From positions 45,449,250 to 45,513,249 of the forward strand of contig OX439051.1 in the NCBI GenBank assembly GCA_949317995.1: DNA of 64,000 nucleotides, in the 5' to 3' direction. The stretch's first letter is position 1. Each line of letters opens with the position of its first letter. This stretch comes from Acholoe squamosa. Taxonomy: Eukaryota; Annelida; Polychaeta; Phyllodocida; Polynoidae. Both the position numbers and the translations under genes were made by a program. The notes under the pieces were generated by a model. The model was not told the DNA's origin. It did no database searches and saw nothing but the letters and a program-made list of their open reading frames with translations. Positions 1 to 10,802 of this stretch are shown here, piece after piece.

Positions 1-499
1 TGGGGAAAAACGTTGGCCATATCTCCACTAATAAAACTGTATGTGGAAGAGCCTGAACCACTGTTGGACAACTCTCCACTGGTGGACAGCAGGGGCCTTG
101 GCCACTGTTGGACAACTCTCCACTGGTGGACACTGGCCCTCAGTGAGTGTCCTTATCTCCTGGTTGCCATAGTGATGGCTGATAAGAGATTAGTGCAGGT
201 GTTGGACCATCCTCCAACAGTGGTGGTAATGCAGGTGGGGAGGTGAGGGAGGGGGTATGGAGTCTACAGAAAATGCATGATTTAAAATTATTTTGATACA
301 GTAAATAACATATCTCATCATATACAACTTTGTTTTGAATGTGTTTATGCATATACCTGGATAATTATCAGGTCTACCACTGTACAGGTCTAATTCCTTG
401 CACAAATCATTAGTGCCTTGCACAAATTGCCTTTCCTATTCTCAACCTTATGGTGTTTGAAATTCAACCATAATTGTTGGAGGATAGCCTACAGAGGAG
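1..499. other. Non-genic sequence with a short tandem duplication
   Basis: No gene is supported here. The only structure is a 44-bp unit starting at 58 that is repeated at 102 (second copy about 31 bp long). Open frames in this stretch are short and have no recognisable domain. Confidence 0.5.
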
Positions 500-1327
500 G
501 ATAGCCAATGTTTTCCAAGCCTGTTAAACGACGATATAAATATTTATCCGGAACAAGTGATATTAATAAGTATTATATAATACCATGCACAATATCATAG
601 TAACATCATTGACATATATGACATATATTATATTTCACAATCGTCATACACCCTTGGGCTTTTTTTTTTACAAACATATTACAAATATATTAACAAGAAT
701 GACCCAGTCATTTTAGCACATCAATAGGTTGAAAAACTCATCCGGATCACAGATCCGTGGTAATGAGAAAAAAATAGTTGAACACAATCTGGCTGGTCCA
801 TGAAGCGGGTTCGTGATCAGGCACAAACAGTCCTAGTTGAATATATATGTATATAACGGTTCTATCATTAGAACACTGTCCAGTCATGAAATGTGAATCC
901 TATATTGATGATCCTTGTGGTTAGGTAGATGTGCTGTGGTATATAATATGTAAGATGATAGGGCAGCTACCCTGATCCTCTGCGGCATGCTAAAGTCTTG
1001 CATGATTTAATAATATAATGACTAGGATAACATGTTTCCTCACATATATAGAACGTATTGGAGAATAGTTCGGTTAAACATCAGGATCTGGACATGGTGA
1101 TCAGCATACGTAGAACATCGCACCCGGATGGGTTGGTTAGGTAATTCCTACAGTCCCGGTAAACATCAGGGTGTAGACATGGTAATCAGCATACATAGAA
1201 CATCGCACCCGGATGGGTTGGTAATCTAATGGTGCCGCCCTCTCACTAGGGTCATCTCTAGAATCATCCGGTATTCAATCTGGATGGATCAATAGCTATC
1301 CGGGTCCTAATTTAAAGGGAACTGCAG

Positions 1328-3150
1328 TTACTTTTTTCCGTACTTGTCTTTAAGTAACCACAGGGCGTGTTCTTTAGTGTCATCCCATTCGTCGAGATCT
1401 ACAACAAAAACCATCATGAACTTACTATGAAGTTGGACGTTTTTCATCTCTTCCACGTCCAATTTCTTTTTGAGGACGTGGACGGCACAATCCGATTGTT
1501 TCTGTGCTTTCTCAGCGAGGTCTTCCTGATACTTTACATCATCTTTGACCAGTTTCTCCACACGTTCCTTTTCAGCATCGTGCAGCTCTCTGAAGCACAT
1601 CAGAGTGTCATTAATCATTCCTTGATCGAATGTAATGGCCCTCTGACGTTGAAGCCCTCTCCACGCATGGTAGATCGTGCTCTGGACCTCAGCTTTCCCT
1701 GGGTTGACACTGTCGAACCAGGTCTCCGCCCTACCACAACGAACGACTATTTTGTCTTTCGGTGCCTCAGGCGGTTCCTTATCCACTTCCGCAGGTGCTT
1801 GTGGAGCGGTGGGGTTAGTCCCTTCAGTCCTAACCACAGGCTTAGCGACAGGAGCAGATCCGGATTGATCTGGTCCCATGTGGACATACGGTACACCATC
1901 CGGAGTGGGGGGTAAGTGCACCTGCATAGCTAGTTTTAGGTAATGTTGTATTTGTTCGTCACTGGTTAAGGGCTGAATTGTACCACCAGCAGTAGGACTG
2001 CCTGCTGCTTCCGACGGCTTCCGACGTAACTTTCCCTTGTTACTGGGTGTCAAAACTTGACATTCGGGACTATGTCCCCCCAAACCAGGGAACTGGCTGG
2101 GGTCAAGCTTACCTGGTGTGGCTTCAGCAGCGGCTTTATATGAACCTGGCCTGCCGGAATCATATTTCAGGCCCCTCGACACCTGTGATGGGTGTTTGAA
2201 GGTTACTTCCGCTGGTGATTTTTCGGCATCGTGGTGGACAAGGGGTGATCTGGATCGATCGCCTTGGACACGGGTGCTATCGGGATGTCTTGGAGATTCC
2301 TCTCTTTCCTGCTTCGGCCAGATTGAACCGGCTTCTTGCCTGAGTTGCAACACTCATTCCACTCCTCGTCGTGGAGATCAACTTTGCATCGCCCTTCGGT
2401 GATGACAAACCTCGCCACGAGTTTCTTGCTGTGCGTGGTGTCAGTGGTGCTGAATGATTGATCACTCGGCTTCACATTCGCCCAACGCTTGTTGTCCATC
2501 TTCCGGAACTCTACCATGAGCTCTTTATGCAGAGCCATGACTTGGTCACGGGCTCTGTTGAGTCCGTCAGTGTGTGCTGACTTTCCATGGCGACATAAGT
2601 CACCCCGGCATTTGAAATTGACACGCTTAGTACATTTAGCACTCTTCTTACCCTCATCCGGATTGCAAGAGTACTCGGGTGGTGGTGCATATGCTCCTCC
2701 ACCAGGTGGCGTTGGAAATGTATCTGAGTGTCCCAGACACGTTCCTGCTCCATGTCGAGCTTGTCCATACAGATGGAGAAGGGGCATGTCTTCCGGGTCC
2801 TGGAATACCATTTATCCAGGGCCCACCGCAGTTTCTTCTTCTGTACCGGACTGTAATACATGTCGGCACAGTTGTTCAGCAAGAGCCAAATGCTTTGGTA
2901 CATCTTGTTCGGGATCGGATCGCTGTCGGTTAGACGCATCCAATCCTCGTCATCGGAGTTCCCGTCTTTGTTGTACCGTTTAGGGCAGGCATACTTTACT
3001 GTACCCTTCTTGGTAACACCAGTGACACAGTCCTCCATGCAGGTCGGGATGCGGTCTTTAAACCCACTCTTGGCATTGGCCCATCGCTCTGCTTTGGATA
3101 GAGTCGGGGGACTATATTGTCGTCCGATTCATCCGAAACATTAGATTCGG
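1328..3150 (-). pseudogene. Broken copy of the retrotransposon accessory gene
   Basis: Three overlapping minus-strand frames (1328-2353, 2203-2811, 2511-3038) line up in order with the accessory protein encoded at 14904-17852, so at least two frameshifts separate them. Conserved blocks are the acidic DDEDWMRL motif, CPFSIC of the first zinc finger, a second Cys/His cluster (CTKR...GDLCRH), the DRSRSP motif, an ESQTL-like run and a C-terminal coiled-coil region ending KDKYGKK. The N-terminal third is missing or lies beyond the gap. Because three frames are needed, no intact product is possible. The family is unknown outside this element; only its relation to the other two copies in this window is visible. 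Confidence 0.8.
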
Positions 3151-3159
3151 AAATAGCTA

Positions 3160-3209
3160 CTGCTGCTACTTCTACTGCTGCTGCTGCTACTAACTGGTGC
3201 TGCTGCTGC
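3160..3209. repeat. CTG/CTA trinucleotide microsatellite at the gap edge
   Basis: Imperfect runs of CTG (TGC) triplets with interspersed CTA and CTT end directly at the assembly gap. On the minus strand this would read as poly-Ala, poly-Ser or poly-Gln depending on frame. Confidence 0.7.
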
Positions 3210-3409
3210 NNNNNNNNNNNNNNNNNNNNNNNNNNNNNNNNNNNNNNNNNNNNNNNNNNNNNNNNNNNNNNNNNNNNNNNNNNNNNNNNNNNNNNNNNNN
3301 NNNNNNNNNNNNNNNNNNNNNNNNNNNNNNNNNNNNNNNNNNNNNNNNNNNNNNNNNNNNNNNNNNNNNNNNNNNNNNNNNNNNNNNNNNNNNNNNNNNN
3401 NNNNNNNNN
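3210..3409. other. Assembly gap of 200 N
   Basis: An unbroken run of 200 N. The round length suggests a placeholder of unknown true size, probably caused by the adjacent trinucleotide repeat. Confidence 0.99.
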
Positions 3410-3790
3410 CCCCAGATTGGAGTTCTTCATCGACAGTTTGAAGCTGGAGATCTGGGGTTAGTGTAGCACGCGGATCACCAATCTGCGCAATTCTCATATA
3501 GCGCAGCGCAGTTTGAGAATTGCGCAAGATCGGCACCGCGCAAAGCTCCAATTTTGCACAAAGCACCAATATCAGTGCATTGGCGAGCAGGTCTGACATG
3601 TCTGAGATATTATATATATCTAAAGTGATAAAGATGTGTATGCTCATGCAATCAGTTGGCAAACATAAATACTCATCTTCCAAACAAGCAAGGGAAATGA
3701 ATTTAAGGAAATCTTTATTAACTTTATTGAAAACTCGCACCATTTGTGCCTGGCGCAAAGTGAAATTGGCGATCGGCGCAGATTGGCGAA
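3410..3790. other. Non-genic sequence right of the gap
   Basis: No coding feature is supported. The stretch at 3480-3560 contains several GCGCA-type short repeats. Its relation to the element left of the gap cannot be judged. Confidence 0.4.
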
Positions 3791-4108
3791 ATGCGCCTAA
3801 CAGTTAGGATCTCCAAGGAACGCTACAGCGCCGTAAAGTGCACCTCAACGCCCACCAGAAAAGTAAACTTCACCACTGACGCACTCCTTAAGCTAATAGC
3901 AACCATCACTGAAGTCGAAGAGGAGGTACGGATACGCGACAGAGCGGCTTCCCAAAGACTACCCAATTACAACACAGAGTTCATCATCCTGGATCCGGAA
4001 AGGGCGCTGTATGTTGCTGTCAGCTACTACAAGGGTAAGAACGTCATCCACGTGCGCAGGTACAAAGGACCCCAGAAAACTCTGACACAGGATGGTGTGA
4101 AGCTTTAG
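3791..4108 (+). CDS. Small protein resembling a PC4/Sub1-type ssDNA-binding domain
   Basis: A 105-codon ORF with an ATG start and no internal stop. Its C-terminal half (about residues 70-100, around YVAVSYYKGKNVIHVRRY) has the strand-turn-strand pattern of PC4/Sub1 coactivators, which bind single-stranded DNA and remodel melted DNA or transcription complexes. The N-terminal half (about 5-45) has a basic start followed by an alternating hydrophobic/charged helix. It lies about 260 bp upstream of a broken family B DNA polymerase on the same strand, so I infer it belongs to the same virus-like element rather than to the host. The frame is open although the neighbour is heavily damaged. The PC4 assignment is by pattern only; an unrelated small protein is possible. 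Confidence 0.45.
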   Translation: MRLTVRISKERYSAVKCTSTPTRKVNFTTDALLKLIATITEVEEEVRIRDRAASQRLPNYNTEFIILDPERALYVAVSYYKGKNVIHVRRYKGPQKTLTQDGVKL

Positions 4109-4259
4109 ACCAAGGCACTGAAAGAACTGACAAAAAAGAGAACATCCTTGAATTTCTTGATAAAATTTGATTGAGACGTGTGTGAGATATGTTTTATATG
4201 ACGTGTATGTAGGTGTATATACTTTGTGTAGGTATGTTGCGTATATAGGTGTACAGGTA

Positions 4260-4316
4260 AATAGATAGATAGATATATTGATTGATAGATAGATAGCTAG
4301 TTAGATAGATAGATAA
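4260..4316. repeat. GATA tetranucleotide microsatellite
   Basis: Imperfect (GATA)n run with GATT and GCTA interruptions, between the PC4-like ORF and the polymerase fossil. Confidence 0.85.
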
Positions 4317-4368
4317 ATGAAAAATAATGAAAAGAAAATTCTCTTCACATATAAGTAACTCAGTGAAA

Positions 4369-7300
4369 ATGGATCATCATATCTGTGAAAAGTGTTTTTA
4401 AAAATTTAAAAGGGTGTACAATTATGACAGACAAGTGGAAAAATGTAGGGTAATACCTAAATTTTGTCCTCTATGCAGCGAAGAAAATTGCAAAAAAAAT
4501 CACCTGTTGATGCGAATCTCTGGACGGAGTGACTATTCTGATAATACGCAATATACCGGAGGGTGAGGAAATGTTCACCAGGAATTGGCCTGCAATACAA
4601 ACAGGAGTCAGGACACACGGGAGTTGCGTGAGTGTAACAAACTTAAGACTACCAACTGGTGAGTTGAGTGACGCTGTAGATACTATGTGTCAGATTCACA
4701 TCACACAAAGACTCAGATACAAAGTGGATTTGTCAGTAGGGTTAGTTTTACAACACAGAGAAAACAGAAACAAGCTACGCTACTTTCACGCCTCCCAAAA
4801 CAACGCGACTCTTTTACAACCCCTCCCCACCATAACTAATTCAGAAACTTTGAAAGAGCTTCTCTCCCTCATGAAAAACACTGTCACTTCCGAAGAAGTA
4901 CAGAAACTTTGAAACTCTGACACCAAGTGGAAAGTTCTTTTTTCCACCAATTTGAACGTTTGCATTTACATGGGACCCAGAGAATTCCCCAGAGGGGGCA
5001 GGGTTACCCATTCGGGTCGACTTAAAAAGTAGCAGCAGGAGGTGTTAGATTTTCCCAACAGGGACAAGTTATGCGTCTTTCGCTGCATATCCTTTCACTT
5101 ATACAAGACCGGCAAACATGCTTCAAAATTGTGAAACCTGAAACCTTTCCAGGTTTGATCATCAGGGACTTACCCACATTAGAGAACTTGTTTGATATAC
5201 AAATAGTGGTTTACACCACCCTTAAAGTGAGAGGTCAGAACCTGAAAAACCGAGTTACCCGGATCAGTCTACCTTCCAAAACATCTGCCTCCCAAGGTAA
5301 AGTCAACCTACACCTGTCCGCGACACACGGTTTGCATGTGTCCCTCGTTACGGATTTCAATGAATACACTGGCATCTACGAATGCTCCGAGTTTAAGTCG
5401 GCATTCACGACCAGGTTCTTACTGAAAAGACACAGGAACCAACTTTCCCCTTGCAGACAAGTCGCCTTGAAATAAGTAGGTGGAATCTACCAAAATTCGA
5501 AAATGGTTTTCGAAGCACTAGCAGATTTTTCCATTTTTCCTCCAGACAGAAATTCAAAAATGTACCCTTACAAAATTACCTTCGATTTCGAAGTTTTCTT
5601 CAGACCGCCCAAAGTATTGTCGACCAAACACGTGTCAGTCCTGTGGGAACACGTCCCTCTGTCTGCTAGCGTCGCATCCAACTTTCCAGGCCGCGAAGGT
5701 CCGGTCTGCTTCGTGAGACAATCCGACACAGATTCAGACCCCTTGTTGGATAAAGTTTTGAATTACATAAACGACACTGCCAAGGTCATCGGGGAAGCAG
5801 TGCTAGAACTTTAACGGCCGACGTTAGCGAAGTTAGATGAGAGGATAGCTGAAGCTCTCCACCTAGAGGAGGCTCCTGACATTGACTTCAATGAAACTTG
5901 GACAAGACACCCTTTAGTTGAACTGAAGAAGAGACTTTTGAGATATCTCCGCCAAGTTCTCGTCATAGGTTTCAACTCGGCTGTTATGACTTAAATCTGA
6001 TCAAAGTACAGCTTCACTCATTCTTCTCCTCCAAAGACCGAGAGAATGAAGAATTCTTGGTGATTTACATTCGGCACACTGTTTTCTTGGACGTAGTAAA
6101 CTATTTGGCACCTGGTTATAACTACGCGAATTATCTACTAGCTTTCACCAAAAATCAGCACAAAGGGCACTTTCCTTACAAATAGATGACAACTACCAGG
6201 AAACTGGAAAACAGAACACTACCACCAAGATCTGCATTTGACAGCAAACTGACTGGCACCAAGATGTCTGAATCTGACTACGCCGAATGTGAAAAAGTTT
6301 GGTCCGAACAGAACATGCAAACTTTCAAAGATAACTTGATCCACTACAACAACGAAGACGTGAAACCCTTCATAGAGCCATTGAATAATCATGCTGAATT
6401 TTTCAGGGAGCGCAACATCGACATGTTCAAAGACGGCATCTCCCTTCCGGGTTTGACTTTACGGTTCCTTTTTCAAACCACAGAGACCCTGTTCGTGACC
6501 TTCCACCAGTTTGACTCCCACCTCCACTCTCTGATAAAAAAAATCTGGTCGGGGGTCCTTCCATAATCTTCCATAGATTTCACGAGAAGGGTGCCACACT
6601 GATAAGGGAACACAAGTACGGCGAAGAAGCGAGAACGTGCAAACACATCCTAGGTGTAGACGCTAACTCTCTGTACTTGCGCTGCATGAGCGAAGCACAC
6701 TGCACAGGTTATTACCTGGTGAGAGGACCCGAGACCGAGTTCAAACTGAAAATTAGGCAAAGACACTCTAAGACCACTTTAGAGTGGTTACGCTACGTGG
6801 AGCACACCCACAGCGTGAAACTTCGGCACGCTTTCAACAGAGGGGAGATATCTCTAGGTTGCCGAAAAATTTGTGTAGACGGTTTTCACCCACCCTCTAA
6901 TACCGTTTTCCAATTTCATGGGTGTTGGTTCCACGCTCACGAGTGCATACCGCTGCGCAGATATCCATGTACTTCAGACAGGGACGAGAAACGTGACAGA
7001 ACAGCTAGAGTGACCGCTTACTTAAAAGCTCTAGGTCAAAAGTTGATGATCGTATGGGAGTGTGAATGGAGAAAGATGAAACACCAGGATCCGCAGGTTA
7101 TGGCATCCGAACAACACTGGAAGGTCGATGACTTGAAAGCGGCTTGAAATCCCATGACAGAGAGTGACATCATATCCTCTGTGAAAGACGGGAAAATGTT
7201 CGGTTTGATTCAGGTGGACATTACTACTCCTCCTCACCTATGTGAATACTTCGAAGAAATGACTCCTGTTTTCAAGAACGTGACCATTTCGAAACATGAC

Positions 7301-8381
7301 AGACTTTGCTAACAATGAAAACCTGATGAACGCTCCTCAGAGATCCTTGATAGGTAGTTACGACGGAAAAAAGATTCTCTTGGAAACACCTCCTCTTAAG
7401 TGGTATTTGGGTCACGGTTTAATAGTCACCGAAGTGCAGATGTTCATAGAATACTTTCCTAGACGACCCTTCACCGGTTTTGCAGACGAAGTAACAGCGG
7501 CGCGAAGACGTGGTGATTCTGTCAGACTGTTACAAGTTGATGGGAAACACCACATATGGTAAAACAATTTGCAACAAAGAAAAACACACCACGGTGAAAT
7601 ACACTAGAGGTCGAACCTTCGAATTATTGACCAATTCGTGGCGGTTCAAAAAGGGTTCAGAGTTGAGCACAGATCTCTTTGAAGTCGAACTGCAACCAAA
7701 AACAGTCAGGAACTATCTTCCTATTCAAAAAGGATTCATGGTGAACCAGTACGCCAAGTTGAAAATGTTAGAGTTCACGTTTGACTTTTTGGATAAATTT
7801 ATCGATCGACATGATTACGCTCTTTGTCAAATGGACACTGACAGTCTTTATATGGCTCTCAGGGGCGAATCGTTGGACCAACTCGTGAAACCTGACCTGA
7901 TAGAATCGTACTTTAGAGAGAAACGAAACTGGATTCCAACAGCGGTGTGTGATGACCACTTAGAGCTTTTAGTAAAGATAAAAACCCAAGATGTAAAAGA
8001 ATGGATCCCCCTCGCTTGTTGTTAGAAACGATACATTCACGATCAGAGAACTCCAGGTCTTTTCAAATCTGAGTGGGAGGGTGATGGAATTCTAAGTCTA
8101 ACCTCCAAGACTTACATTTGCTATGATAAAGACTCGATAGGTGAAAGAAAATCAAAGAAATGGAGTGCAAAGGGTGTCATAAAAATAACAACGTTCAAGA
8201 ACCTGAAGACTTCTTGGATGTTCTTTTGAAATGAAAAACTATCCACGCTGTTAACACAAATTTTAAATTAATAGAAAACAAAATGCACACTTACACGATA
8301 GAGAAAAAGGGACTGAGTTACTTATATGTGAAGTGTTGCGTACATTCTGACGGAGTGACGACGAGTCCTTTAGAGTTATGA
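4369..8381 (+). pseudogene. Family B DNA polymerase fossil, Polinton/adintovirus type
   Basis: Fragments in consistent order read as a protein-primed DNA polymerase. An N-terminal Cys-rich segment (FCPLC, 4369-4570) has an in-frame TAA at 4399. Then come an N-terminal domain (4529-4912, 5071-5475), an exonuclease start with FDFEVF (5503-5814), the segment ending DMFKDGISLPGL (6186-6566), polymerase motif A ILGVDANSLYL followed by the VDGFHPPSNTVFQFHGCW block (6600-7147), the region before motif B (7296-7562), motif B KLMGNTTYGKT and motif C MDTDSLY (7510-8025), and the tail ending at 8381. Such polymerases replicate linear dsDNA of Polintons and adintoviruses. Frame changes and stops occur in nearly every segment, so it is inactive. 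No capsid, ATPase, protease or integrase gene was found nearby, and terminal inverted repeats were not seen. Confidence 0.85.
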
Positions 8382-8426
8382 AAATAAAAAAATATAATAA
8401 AAAAAATTTAAATAACTGTAAAAGAT

Positions 8427-8873
8427 GTGTTGTTCTTTAAGGCCCCGTTGTTAAACCAAGGTGTTCATAAAGTGTTTGTTTCTAACGTATTTGATTCATT
8501 GAGTGTGTGTTTCAAAGATGCATTTCAAAGAGTGGTTGGTACCACCACAGATAGAGCTATAGGAGTATATCAGTTCCATAACGAGAACACATGTGCTTTC
8601 GTCAAAAGGCGATATACGATAGAATCGGTCAACACGTTGCTTTCTCTTTTGGAAGAGAGCTCAGACTTCTTGAGAAAGATGTGTCATTGTTCAAAGGGAA
8701 CATTCGACTCTTTTTGTCAAAAGTGTGTCGACCGAATGTTGTGTAGCAAAGTTCCTTACCCTGGTGTACCAGCTGCTCAACTGAGAAGTATCATGTCCAG
8801 ACAAACTGAATGGAGTACTTGGTATAGCACTTCAGTGGATTTCACTTGTAATATCGATGAGATGTCGATGTGA
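8427..8873 (+). CDS. Unrecognised ORF next to the polymerase fossil
   Basis: An open frame of 148 codons on the same strand as the polymerase, 45 bp after its end. I do not recognise it. The frame has no ATG near its left end (the nearest start-like codon is GTG at 8427; the first in-frame ATG is about residue 85), so it may be an exon-like remnant or the 3' part of a longer gene. It contains a Cys-rich run (CHCSKGTFDSFCQKC, about residues 86-100) that could bind metal. A further short open stretch follows at about 8876-9018. By position it may be another gene of the same virus-like element. Confidence 0.35.
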   Translation: MLFFKAPLLNQGVHKVFVSNVFDSLSVCFKDAFQRVVGTTTDRAIGVYQFHNENTCAFVKRRYTIESVNTLLSLLEESSDFLRKMCHCSKGTFDSFCQKCVDRMLCSKVPYPGVPAAQLRSIMSRQTEWSTWYSTSVDFTCNIDEMSM

Positions 8874-9219
8874 AATATGGCTTACACCTATCCTTCATTT
8901 CAAGAGGGTACTTGCTCCAAAGTTGTACACCAAGATTACACCATATACAGTCTGAATTATGACAAACAAAAGTTGAATCTGTACATCTCAATATGTTGGT
9001 TCTGTCATGTTCCTCTCTGATATTCGACTATGTTATGTAGAGAGTTTTTTGTTTGTTTTTTTAGTTTTTTTTTCTTGGCAAACTTTCAGCTTGCCTTTTT
9101 TTATTTATATAAAAAATATCTCACTATAGTCACACCCTCATCTGCATAATAAACCACACCTCTATATGCTAATAAGGTCACATAACTACTTGCTTGCATA
9201 CAGCTGACGGTATGACGTG

Positions 9220-9495
9220 TGGACAGCCAACCAATCAGAGGTCTCCATTTTGGCAAAAAATTTAAAAAAAATAGAGTCACGTCACGAAATTATTCAAATT
9301 TTCCACCAAAATGACGACCTCTGATTGGTCCATTCAAATTAGGGTCATGTGACCTTATTTGCATAAGAGAGGTCACATGACCTAAACAGCCAGCCAATCA
9401 GACAGTGCCATTTTGGTGGCACACCACAGGGGGTTTGGGTCACGTGACCCCACATTTGAATTTCCCGCCAAGAGGGAGGCCCCCTGATTGGCTGC
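9220..9495. repeat. Inverted CCAAT-box repeat block
   Basis: CCAATCAGAGG-type motifs at about 9229 and 9394 are matched by inverted CTGATTGG copies at about 9321 and 9484, with shared flanks (CCATTTTGGC against CCACCAAAATG). This gives two nested inverted-repeat pairs. It may be a small non-autonomous transposon or a promoter-like element; no gene start is visible beside it. Confidence 0.5.
9343..9450. promoter_or_regulatory. Cluster of three palindromic E-boxes
   Basis: Three near-perfect dyads lie within 108 bp: GGTCATGTGACC (9343-9354), AGGTCACATGACCT (9370-9383) and GGGTCACGTGACCC (9437-9450). These match the CLEAR/USF/MiT class of bHLH-zip sites (GTCACGTGAC). They sit between inverted CCAAT boxes. 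A regulatory role is inferred from motif form only. Confidence 0.45.
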
Positions 9496-9499
9496 ATCC

Positions 9500-10133
9500 A
9501 CAGTGAGTAATATCCTTAGATTAGCTATAGTCCTGTTCCGATACATTCTAAACTACTTAGGTTGTCAAATCTAAGTGGCTGTATGCAGACGTACTACCTT
9601 AAGAAATAGCCTCCTAGTGACGTACACCATAGCAAATTGGGGTGCAGTTCAGTCAGGGTGCATGCGTTTTGTTGGTTGAATGGTAAATATTGTTGCCAGC
9701 CCTAACTCATCCCCGTACAGATGAACACTTGCATTATGACCCATTCTCGTACACATTGACACATGCGTCACGATGCAGCATCACCCAAAATTACTTTTAC
9801 GCTAACAAGGAACAAAGATCAATGTTGTGTCAAGGAAATATCTGTTACACTGAAATTGAGGAATCACTATGCATGCATCTATACTAACAACTTATTTCAA
9901 ATCTTGTACGAATTTGTATGTCTGTATCAACCATTGCCCCTAATGATTATTTATTCCACACATGCCCACGCGTGTCTTACATCACCAGATCACTGTTTTG
10001 AGTGAATATGCTTAAAGCTGAGTGATATTTGATAGGTATGTTGGCTGGAGGGCATTTCTTAAGATGGAACGACTACACCCAGCCACTGTGACTTGAAAGC
10101 GGGTGATCGTAAGTAATGTCCTAGGCCCGCTCT
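9500..10133. other. Non-genic; fragments of a MITE family
   Basis: No gene seen. Single arms of the TGGAGGCCATTTCTTAA family occur in inverse form near 9598 (CTTAAGAAATAGCCTCC) and in direct form near 10048 (GGAGGGCATTTCTTAAG). Short open frames at 9690-10005 have no recognisable domain. Confidence 0.5.
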
Positions 10134-10215
10134 GGAGGGTCTTGCCAAAAAGGAAACGAGAAGTGAAAAACAAAACGTGCACGTTTTGATATTGACAAAA
10201 GAATTTTCGTCAGAT
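10134..10215. repeat. Single copy of the GGAGGGTCTTGCCAAAA repeat
   Basis: This stretch starts with the same arm as the MITE-like element at 10446 and contains the same 16-bp perfect palindrome AAAACGTGCACGTTTT (10172-10187) followed by a related ATTTTCGTCAG tail. Confidence 0.5.
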
Positions 10216-10445
10216 TGGGAAGGTAAAACGGGCACGTTTCTTACTCTATTAAAAAAAAAAGAAGCTTTCCATACATTCCACTGTAAAACGATTTGGCAAC
10301 ACTGTAAAATCTTGAGAAAGGCCTTCCATGTATGCTGATCAATCAATGCATGCTCGTCTTACTTGTATTGTCATTGAATATAGAGTCAGCGTTGAGTATT
10401 CATCCATTCTGGCACATGGTCACTTAGGCCCATTTTCTGTCACCT

Positions 10446-10802
10446 GGAGGGTCTTGCCAAAACACAAACGTGAACCCAAAAAATAAAACGTGCACGTTTT
10501 CGTAATGCCAAAAGTATTTTCGTCAGTTCAGAGGACAAAGCGTGTATGGATGGTCAAAACTAAATATGTGCTGGATGTGTCTAGATCAGCTGTATTAGGA
10601 ATTAAATTGAATAAATCATTGTTTTGAGACATAACGCACTGGGTAGAAGGGAAAATTGTCCATTCTTTGTTGTCTTTACATCCTTTAAATGAGTAGTTAT
10701 TTGGCAATACAGTGAAGAGGAGTTTACCCATGCACCTTTCCCTCAGTAATCCCTCAAAAAAGATAAAAGGTTCTTCCTCGTCATGTTTTGGCAAGACCCT
10801 CC
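10446..10802. mobile_element. MITE-like element with 18-bp inverted ends
   Basis: The ends GGAGGGTCTTGCCAAAAC (10446) and its exact inverse GTTTTGGCAAGACCCTCC (10785-10802) bound a 357-bp non-coding unit. The palindrome AAAACGTGCACGTTTT lies at 10485-10500. No clear target duplication was seen, so the superfamily is open. Confidence 0.55.

Larger units (their letters stand above)
500..3209 (-). mobile_element. Truncated third copy of the Gypsy family (accessory gene and 3' UTR)
   Basis: The minus strand carries the C-terminal two thirds of the same accessory gene found in the intact element at 13-26 kb, followed by an A+T-rich 3' UTR at about 500-1327. The UTR is recognisably related to 13397-14903: both contain the run GGGCAGCTACCC followed by an ATCCTCT block. 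No LTR was found on the left and the N gap cuts the right, so both ends are undefined. An internal 65-bp direct repeat (1074-1140 and 1159-1222) lies in the UTR. The start at about 500 is an estimate from where UTR-like sequence begins. Confidence 0.7.

Noticed and set aside
13..423. Overlapping 70-77-codon ORFs at the window start
   Set aside because: Low complexity from a tandem duplication; no similarity recognised.
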